Positions 58,065-64,000 of a stretch of DNA of 64,000 nt are shown here, piece after piece. The translations under genes and the position numbers were made by a program. Origin of the DNA: Alkalilimnicola ehrlichii (GTDB taxonomy: Bacteria > Pseudomonadota > Gammaproteobacteria > Nitrococcales > AK92); assembly GCF_003399765.1 (NCBI RefSeq), contig NZ_NFZV01000021.1:16240-80239 (forward strand), written 5' to 3'. Below the pieces are notes generated by a model, which made no database searches, had not been told where the DNA came from, and worked only from the letters and a program-made list of their open reading frames with translations. Position 1 is the stretch's first letter. The number at the start of each line of letters is the position of its first letter.

Positions 58065-58893
58065 GCGTAAAGAGCATTATCGAGGAGCTGCGGCGCCGGG
58101 ATAGGGTGTTCGAGTTCATGAATCGCTCGGCCTACTCGTCGCGAGTCGATGTCCGCCACGGGCCGATTTTGTACTTGGAAGGCATCAATAAGAGCTTCGA
58201 CGGCTTCAAGGTACTAAACGATCTTACGCTATATATCGACGATGGCGAGCTGCGTTGCCTGATTGGCCCCAACGGTGCCGGCAAAACGACTCTGATGGAC
58301 GTGATTACCGGCAAAACCGGCCGGACGAAGGACAGGCCTGGTTCGGGAGTCGTATCGATTTACTACGCATGGACGAGCACCAGATCGCGCAAGCGGGTAT
58401 CGGAAGAAAGTTCCAGAAACCGACGGTATACGAAAGCCTCAGTGTCTACGAGAACCTGGAGCTTGCGATGTATGCCGACCGAGGGCTGATGACCAGCTTA
58501 TTCTGGCGCCTCGACGGCGAACAACGCGACCAGATCGATAGCACGATGGAATTGATCGGTTTGACCGACCGTCGTTGCGAAATGGCAGGGGCCTTGTCTC
58601 ACGGTCAAAAACAGTGGTTGGAGATCGGCTGTTTGCTCATGCAGAACCCACGCTTGTTGCTGGTCGATGAGCCGGTCGCCGGTATGACCACGCAAGAGAC
58701 CGAGCGAACCGCGGAGTTGTTGACCTCGCTCGCAGGCAAGCACTCGGTGGTCGTAGTGGAGCACGATATGGACTTTGTCCGTTCTATCGCACGCACTGTG
58801 ACGGTGTTGCACCAAGGCAGTGTGCTGGCCGAGGGCAGCATGGACCAAGTGCAGAACGATCCGAAAGTGCGCGAAGTGTATCTGGGGGACTGA
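58061..58893 (+). CDS. urtD: urea ABC transporter ATPase UrtD (frame interrupted once)
   Basis: 277 residues after restoring one C near 58318. Walker A GPNGAGKTT, LSHGQKQWLEIG signature, Walker B LLLVDEPVAGM and the switch His in VVEHDMDF. The N-terminal 40 residues before the ABC core are typical of UrtD (LivG-like). Translation is coupled to urtC. Confidence 0.92.
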
Positions 58894-58894
58894 C

Positions 58895-59584
58895 ATGCTG
58901 ACGATTCAGGGTATTAACCAATACTACGGCGGTTCCCACACTCTGAAGGATGTGGACTTCGAAGTCGCACAAGGTTCGCGCACCTGCCTTATGGGCCGCA
59001 ACGGAATGGGAAAAACCACATTGCTTAAATGCGTGATGGGTTTAGAGCCCGTGAAAGGCGGCAAGATACTGTTCCAGGGCAAGGATATCACGCGTGCCTC
59101 GCCGCAGGATCGTGCTCGTTTAGGGATCGGTTACGTGCCGCAGGGGCGGGAGATATTTCCTCAGTTAACGGTCGAGGAGAATCTCCGGGTTGCCCTGGCG
59201 GCCAAACGTTCCAAACGTGTTCCGGAGCGGATATACGAGCTGTTTCCGGTGCTCAAGGAAATGGCGCATCGGCGCGGTGGGGACCTGTCCGGCGGCCAAC
59301 AGCAGCAGTTGGCGATTGGGCGGGCCTTGGTACTGAAGCCGGAGATCATGCTGCTTGACGAGCCGACCGAAGGCATTCAGCCGAACGTTGTACAAGAGAT
59401 TGGCGCGGTTATTCGGCGCCTTAACCAGGAAGAGGGGCTGACTATCCTGCTGGTCGAGCAAAAACTGCCCTTTGCGCGTGCTACGGCCGACCGTTTCAGT
59501 ATCCTCAATAATGGGCGGATGGTTGCTCAAGGACCGATGGATGCGCTCGACGACGAGCTTATTTCCGAGCATCTGAGCGTCTGA
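58895..59584 (+). CDS. urtE: urea ABC transporter ATPase UrtE
   Basis: 229 residues, LivF-like. Walker A GRNGMGKTT, signature LSGGQQQQLAIGR, Walker [15 protein letters not shown], the last being a hallmark of UrtE. It begins at the ATG following the urtD stop and ends the operon; no urease genes follow, so they would have to be elsewhere. Confidence 0.94.
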   Translation: MLTIQGINQYYGGSHTLKDVDFEVAQGSRTCLMGRNGMGKTTLLKCVMGLEPVKGGKILFQGKDITRASPQDRARLGIGYVPQGREIFPQLTVEENLRVALAAKRSKRVPERIYELFPVLKEMAHRRGGDLSGGQQQQLAIGRALVLKPEIMLLDEPTEGIQPNVVQEIGAVIRRLNQEEGLTILLVEQKLPFARATADRFSILNNGRMVAQGPMDALDDELISEHLSV

Positions 59585-59616
59585 TTGCGCGGTAGACAAC
59601 GTTATTAACTTCAAAT

Positions 59617-59651
59617 AACCGAGCGCGATTGGGTATCAATCGCGCTCGGTT
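59617..59651. terminator. 15-bp hairpin between urtE and the DMT gene
   Basis: AACCGAGCGCGATTG and CAATCGCGCTCGGTT are exact complements around GGTAT. It separates convergent urtE and the DMT-family gene, whose stop codon lies inside the hairpin. Confidence 0.75.
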
Positions 59652-60519
59652 GCCATTTTCCGCCGCTGCTTGCGCGGCTCGCTGTTGCCGCGCATGCCTA
59701 ATAGGATTAGCGGCGCGCTGATCATCACCGCCCCGGCTGCAAACCACAGGTCGGGTTGTTCGCCGAATAACCACCAACCGAAAAGAACCGCCCAAACCAG
59801 CCCCGTATACTCGGCACTCGTTATCTTATTAGCCGGCGTTTGGCGATAGGCCATGATGACGCACATGTTATACATCAGAATGAATGCCGACGAAGCGAAA
59901 GCGCCCTGCAGGAGCCCCCAATCCCACGCGGCTCCCTCCCAAAGCGTCAGTAAAAATCCGGCCGGAGAGCGTAAAGCTGGGTCAGGAGCAAGGCGTGGAC
60001 CGTGGTGTGCTCCGTCGGTAGTTTGCGAACAAGTAGCGCGTTGAGCGAGAGCGCGAACGCTGCCCCCAACGCGCTCAAGCTCTGCCATCCGACCTCAGTT
60101 GGTCTCAGTGCGAGTAGGATGCCGACAAAACCGGAGCCGACCGCGATTATGCTGAGCCAACTGGTTTTCTCCCGGAAGAAGATAGCTGCCAGGGCAAGGA
60201 TAATGAGAGGAGCTGCGTAGAAAACGGCGTTGGCCGTCGCTAGCGGCAGTGTCACCAGCGCCAGCACCATACAACCCACCCCTACCAGACTAATATGCGC
60301 ACGCAGCAGATAAATGCCGGTGCCGCGCCACAGGACTCGACGGTCGATAAAGCCCAGAAAAGGAAGCAATAGCAGCAAGGCGCAGAGCAGGCGCAGAAAG
60401 ACAAACTGTAGTATCGGCGTCTCCTCCCCTTGCAGTTTGATCACGATGTCCGAGAACATCGCCAGCAAATTGCCGAGTACAAGCAGCACAATCGCTTTTC
60501 TGACTTGCCCTTGTGCCAT
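59636..60519 (-). CDS. DMT family (EamA) transporter (frame interrupted once)
   Basis: 294 residues after restoring one base near 59965. Ten membrane helices in two EamA halves (LLVLGNLLAMFSDIVIKLQG; GLVWAVLFGWWLFGEQPDLW). Drug/metabolite exporters of this class move amino acids, purines or other metabolites; the substrate is unknown. Divergent from the LysR gene, which probably regulates it. Confidence 0.85.
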
Positions 60520-60670
60520 GTTCCCCTTGCTTTGTCAGACTACTGAAGAGATCCGTATGGCTGTTTCAGCCTACCGCCGAGTAATGGTCGTGCGCGGTGC
60601 AGGGTAGGATAGGGTGCACTCGCTATTATGTATAATGATGTTTATTTGCTAGGTATGAGGTAAATCGATA

Positions 60671-61603
60671 ATGAGATTGCCTCCTATGCGAGCGCTGGTC
60701 GTGTTCGCAGCGGTCGGGCGGCAAAACAGTTTCTCGCGTGCGGCGGCGGAACTGCGCGTGACCCAAAGTGCCGTGAGCCATCAAATACGGCTTTTAGAGG
60801 AGTATCTCGGCGAGCAGCTGTTGCTGCGGGAAGGCCGGAAGGTGAGCCTGACGGAGGCCGGACAACATTATTTCGAAGCGATCGGTACCGCCTTGAGCGA
60901 TATCGAACGGGCGAGCGAACGTTTACGTGGTGGGGAAACAACGGAGCTGCGCTTGGCGGCGTTTAGTTCCTTCGCCGTTCGTTGGTTGGTGCCGCGGCTG
61001 CCGGATTTACAACGCCGCTATCCGGAGTTGCGCTTGATGTTGGAGATGGTCGACGCACCACCGGAGCTTTCGGACCGGGTGGCGGACTGCTTCATCTTGC
61101 TTGCCTCCGACCAGCGCGGTTACAGCTCGGAGCTCCTGTATCGCGAAGCCTTGTTTCCCATCTGTAGCCACCACTTTTGGCAACGGATACAAAGCGATCT
61201 GCAAAGCGAAGATTCCGTCGGCGACGAGCTTACAGCAAGCTGGCTAACACGGTATCCGCTGTTATCCGCCAATAGCGTGCTAGGTGGGCGGGGAGAGGAC
61301 TGGCGGCAGTGGTTTGCCGCAGCAGGGGTGACTGATATCGGAGAGGCGAGAATGCAGCACTTTAGCCATATGCTGTTGGCTCACGAAGCCGTTCGGCACG
61401 ACCAGGGTATTGCGCTTACGAATGACTACATGGTTTCGGCAGGAGACGATGCCGAGTACGTTCGTTTGCCTTGCCCTCATTATGTTACCGGCGACGAATT
61501 CCATTTCTTGTTTAAAACCAGCCGTCGCAACGAGCCGGCCATTCGAATCATCCGGCAGTGGTTGTTACAGCAGGCGCGCGTTTCGGGTTTGCTCGGTAAT
61601 TAA
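60671..61603 (+). CDS. LysR family transcriptional regulator (GcvA-like)
   Basis: 310 residues. N-terminal winged helix (FSRAAAELRVTQSAVSHQIRLLEEYLG) and a C-terminal periplasmic-binding-fold effector domain of the GcvA/AmpR group (LRLAAFSSFAVRWLVPRLPDL). Divergent from the DMT exporter with about 150 bp between, the usual layout for a LysR gene and its target. Confidence 0.9.
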   Translation: MRLPPMRALVVFAAVGRQNSFSRAAAELRVTQSAVSHQIRLLEEYLGEQLLLREGRKVSLTEAGQHYFEAIGTALSDIERASERLRGGETTELRLAAFSSFAVRWLVPRLPDLQRRYPELRLMLEMVDAPPELSDRVADCFILLASDQRGYSSELLYREALFPICSHHFWQRIQSDLQSEDSVGDELTASWLTRYPLLSANSVLGGRGEDWRQWFAAAGVTDIGEARMQHFSHMLLAHEAVRHDQGIALTNDYMVSAGDDAEYVRLPCPHYVTGDEFHFLFKTSRRNEPAIRIIRQWLLQQARVSGLLGN

Positions 61604-62116
61604 CTGGGTGTTTTTGCTTATTGCTCAAGTATCCTCCTTCGTGATTTTATTGAATTATTATATTAATGATAGTTGTATTGTTGTTGGGTTCGGCAAGAGA
61701 AGGTAAAAACCTAGTGGCTAGCCCTGTCTTTATTTGGCGTCGCCTTCTTTGCGCTTGGTTAGGAAAGATTTATTTTCTTCCTTCTCTTTGAGTCGATAAA
61801 ATGGAATATGAAGTTGTTGATGTGCCGTTTTTTGCTAATGGCTATCAATAGAGTCTGATGTCTTTGATTTAATAAAGTGTTGCTGACTCTTGGATGAATA
61901 AGGGTGTGATGTTCTCTGAAGAGAGTTCCTCGGTCATGTCTGTGTAGGTTTGATATTTTCGATTCGGTTCATTTTATATATGTCTCCTTATGGAGACATC
62001 TGGCGCATTATTTCTCTCCTGATTAGAATTTTCCGGCTCCTGTTTTCCCCTTCTTATGGTGGGGCTTAAATCGGGGGTAGTGAGCTATTGATAACTAAAT
62101 CCCAATGGAGAGGGTA
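61604..62116. other. 513-bp AT-rich region ahead of the LPMO gene
   Basis: Base composition is clearly lower in G+C than the neighbours and no gene is visible. It holds the 20-bp palindrome listed next. GGAGAGGG just before 62117 is the ribosome site for the LPMO gene. The composition shift could be a promoter/regulatory region or a sign of acquisition. Confidence 0.6.
61980..61999. promoter_or_regulatory. palindrome upstream of the LPMO gene
   Basis: ATGTCTCC-TTAT-GGAGACAT, perfect 8-bp arms, 118 bp before the start. It looks like an operator for a dimeric regulator; which one is unknown. Confidence 0.5.
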
Positions 62117-63961
62117 ATGAAGCGAATTAATTGGAAGCTGGTCACGGGCGGTATATTGCTGGCGGCCTTCAGCCAGAATGCGTTCGCCCACGGTCTTATT
62201 TCCGATCCGCCGTCCCGTAATTGGTTTTGTGGCGCGGTGACGAAACCGGATCAGGCGTTTTGGGGGAATCCGGAGCATCCGGAGTGTGCCGAGGCGTTCG
62301 AACAAGACCCTAACGGCGGCTATCAATTTATGAGTGTCTTAACGCACTCTCTCGGGCGCGCCGCGGTTGAGCCTTTGCCGGAGCACGTATGTGGTTTCGG
62401 AAGCTCAACCTGGCACGGTGAGGCGACCCCTTGGGATATGCCTATCGACTGGCCGACGAACCGAATGGCGCCAGGCGAGCAAACGATTAGCTGGAATATT
62501 TCCTGGGGGCCGCATTGGGACGACACGGAAGAATTCCGGTACTGGATTACTAAGCCGGATTTTGTGTATGAGGTAGGCCGGCCGTTAACGTGGGATGACT
62601 TCGAAGAAGAAGCGTTCTGCGTTCTTAACTACGACGACTCAAACCCTACGGGCAACCCGTATGTTGTCGCCGACCGGCCGAATAACACTTTCCACACCAC
62701 CTGCGAAGTGCCGGAGCGTGCCGGGCGTCATGTCATCTATGGCGAGTGGGGGCGGAACGAGTGGACCTACGAGCGTTTCCACGGCTGTATCGATGTGGCG
62801 TTCGACGGTTCCGGCCTGGCGCCGACGCCCGTTTCCGCGCAGATCTCCTTGCAACCGAACGTGGCTGAGTTTGTCGGTGCCGGCGAGATCGTTCTCGACG
62901 CGACGGTCTCGCGCGGCGAAGGGTTGAGTTACCAGTGGAGTGTCGATGCGCAAAATCCCGATCTGTACATCCTGGAGAACAGCCGCGAAGCGACGGCGAC
63001 CTTGCTGCTTGCCGAACCGGAGGCGGTCGGTAACGTAACCGTAGCCTTGCGCGTAGAAGGGGCGAACGGCTCTGACACCGCTACAGTGCGTTTACGGCAT
63101 GTTCCGTCTGTCGGCAGTCATTGGTCCGACCTCGGCGCGCTGAGCAACGCACCGCAGGAGATGCGGGTAGGGGACAAACTACAGTTGCGTGTGGTGCAGG
63201 AGGACGGCCGGGATCTTTACTACCCGTCTGAGTCTATTGTTGTAACGGCAGAGCAGGCAGCCGCTAACGTATGGCCGCTAGTCCTTGCGGAGGCCGTTAA
63301 CCAAGACACTAATACGGTTCAGATCGGTCGTCTTGAGGTCGGAGCGGTGAACCCGGTGGCCGATGCGACGGCAAACCGCGTTTTCGCGAGCGCCGGTGCC
63401 GGTATTCGTTCGGCGTATCTAGAAATTCAACGGGAGCCGAACGATGACGGCGACGAAGGTAGCGGCACGGCGGAATGCTCGGTTGGCTACAATGTCGTCA
63501 ATCATTGGTCGGGCGGTATGCAGGTGGAGGTCACGTTAACCAATAATAGCGCCAGCGACGTTAACGGTTATGAGTTGGCGTGGAACTTGGAAAGTGGCCA
63601 AAGCTTTAACCATGGTTGGAATGCGACATTTAATGCTTCCGGTAGCCGTGTTGCAGCATCTAATCCCGCCGGGCATTGGAACGGAAGTTTGCGTGCTAAT
63701 GGCGGTTCGGCAACTTTCGGTTTCCTGGCAGCGACATCGGGTAACGGTACACCGACCGTGCCTACCAACTTCACGTTAAACGGAGAGTCTTGCGGCAATG
63801 GCGGCGATACCGGTAACGGTGGCGATACCGGTAACGGCGGCGATACCGGTAACGGCGGCGATAACGGTAACGGCGGCGATAACGGTAACGGCGGCGATAA
63901 CGGTAACCAGCCAGGCGTGCCCCCGCCCCATGGTGACGACATTGAGCTCGCCCAGGGATAA
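62117..63961 (+). CDS. AA10 lytic polysaccharide monooxygenase with CBM2, 3' end rearranged
   Basis: 614 residues as read. The signal peptide ends QNAFA so that the mature protein begins with His ([12 protein letters not shown]), the first ligand of the copper brace; the second is probably the His in [14 protein letters not shown]. Order: AA10 domain (about 25-235), PKD-like domain, linker domain, CBM2 ([13 protein letters not shown]...TLNGESC), then six [12 protein letters not shown] repeats. It would oxidatively cleave chitin or cellulose outside the cell. The last ~17 residues come from antisense rmlA sequence, so the natural C terminus, possibly another binding module, is missing. Confidence 0.86.
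   Translation: MKRINWKLVTGGILLAAFSQNAFAHGLISDPPSRNWFCGAVTKPDQAFWGNPEHPECAEAFEQDPNGGYQFMSVLTHSLGRAAVEPLPEHVCGFGSSTWHGEATPWDMPIDWPTNRMAPGEQTISWNISWGPHWDDTEEFRYWITKPDFVYEVGRPLTWDDFEEEAFCVLNYDDSNPTGNPYVVADRPNNTFHTTCEVPERAGRHVIYGEWGRNEWTYERFHGCIDVAFDGSGLAPTPVSAQISLQPNVAEFVGAGEIVLDATVSRGEGLSYQWSVDAQNPDLYILENSREATATLLLAEPEAVGNVTVALRVEGANGSDTATVRLRHVPSVGSHWSDLGALSNAPQEMRVGDKLQLRVVQEDGRDLYYPSESIVVTAEQAAANVWPLVLAEAVNQDTNTVQIGRLEVGAVNPVADATANRVFASAGAGIRSAYLEIQREPNDDGDEGSGTAECSVGYNVVNHWSGGMQVEVTLTNNSASDVNGYELAWNLESGQSFNHGWNATFNASGSRVAASNPAGHWNGSLRANGGSATFGFLAATSGNGTPTVPTNFTLNGESCGNGGDTGNGGDTGNGGDTGNGGDNGNGGDNGNGGDNGNQPGVPPPHGDDIELAQG
63794..63901 (+). repeat. six tandem 18-bp repeats (Gly-Asn-Gly-Gly-Asp-Thr/Asn linker)
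   Basis: Units of GGTAACGGCGGCGATACC: the first three end ACC (Thr), the last three AAC (Asn). They form a flexible acidic linker after CBM2 and end at the junction with the rmlA fragment. Confidence 0.92.
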
Positions 63962-64000
63962 ATAGCGGTTGTTAACATCGGTGATTTCCAATTCGCGCGC
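63908..64000 (-). pseudogene. rmlA: rmlA (glucose-1-phosphate thymidylyltransferase) fragment
   Basis: From the window edge the minus strand reads [14 protein letters not shown] and MGRGHAWL, matching the RmlA stretch that normally continues DTGTHDSLLEA. That continuation is absent; the frame instead enters the LPMO repeat. Whether rmlA is intact up to this point beyond the window cannot be seen. Confidence 0.72.

Noticed and set aside
1..64000. CRISPR array
   Set aside because: The only regular short tandem repeats are the 18-bp coding repeats at 63794-63901; no spacer-repeat pattern exists.

Overview
This window looks like a chromosome segment from a gammaproteobacterium, most likely a marine or halophilic lineage near Halomonas and other Oceanospirillales-type groups. 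The assignment rests on conserved gene order: xerD-dsbC, fdxA-mutS, pncC-recA-recX-alaS-lysC-csrA-tRNA-Ser-tRNA-Arg. It is also supported by RlmM, RfaH, a urtABCDE urea transporter and a secreted AA10 polysaccharide monooxygenase. The genus is inference.

Layout. 1-7.3 kb is core: the end of an HDAC-like gene, rlmM, slipin, xerD, dsbC, fdxA, mutS. 7.6-15.4 kb is an inserted cassette: TetR, a TonB-dependent receptor, an ABC ATPase, and a permease fused to an M1-peptidase-like domain that lacks its zinc ligands. Two diverged copies of the mutS 5' region flank it, and an IS3-type transposase remnant lies at its right end. 15.7-23.5 kb returns to the core recA-alaS-csrA-tRNA block. 23.5-30.4 kb is a genomic island at tRNA-Arg(ACG), with repeated tRNA 3' ends, an integrase remnant, and AraC, TetR, SDR and small-enzyme genes. 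30.7-36.6 kb holds an FkbM methyltransferase and a signalling group: CHASE3-PAS histidine kinase, single-domain response regulator, REC-PAS-GGDEF-EAL protein. 36.6-40.3 kb holds cydDC behind the scars of a deleted Crp/Fnr gene and cydB. 40.5-43.2 kb appears to be a small sulfur/thiol regulon: OsmC, SulP and a CsoR-like regulator sharing one operator motif. 43.4-52.1 kb covers the cell envelope: ExoD, a PLD lipoprotein, wzi-wzb-wza-wzc, rfaH. 52.3-53.6 kb is chrA. 53.9-59.6 kb is urtABCDE behind a sigma-54-type promoter. 59.6-64 kb holds a DMT transporter, a LysR regulator and the monooxygenase gene, whose 3' end runs into an antisense rmlA fragment.

Data quality matters here. Thirteen otherwise convincing genes are interrupted by 17 frame breaks. 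Every break is repaired by restoring exactly one base, usually within a run of identical bases. I therefore read most of them as homopolymer deletion errors, list those genes as single CDSs across the break, and keep the label pseudogene for remnants that are genuinely partial.

The best candidates for something undescribed are the TetR/TonB-receptor/ABC/pseudopeptidase cassette with its three TGAC-N9-GTCA palindromes, and the CsoR-like/OsmC/SulP regulon with two ATACCC-N4-GGGTAT sites.
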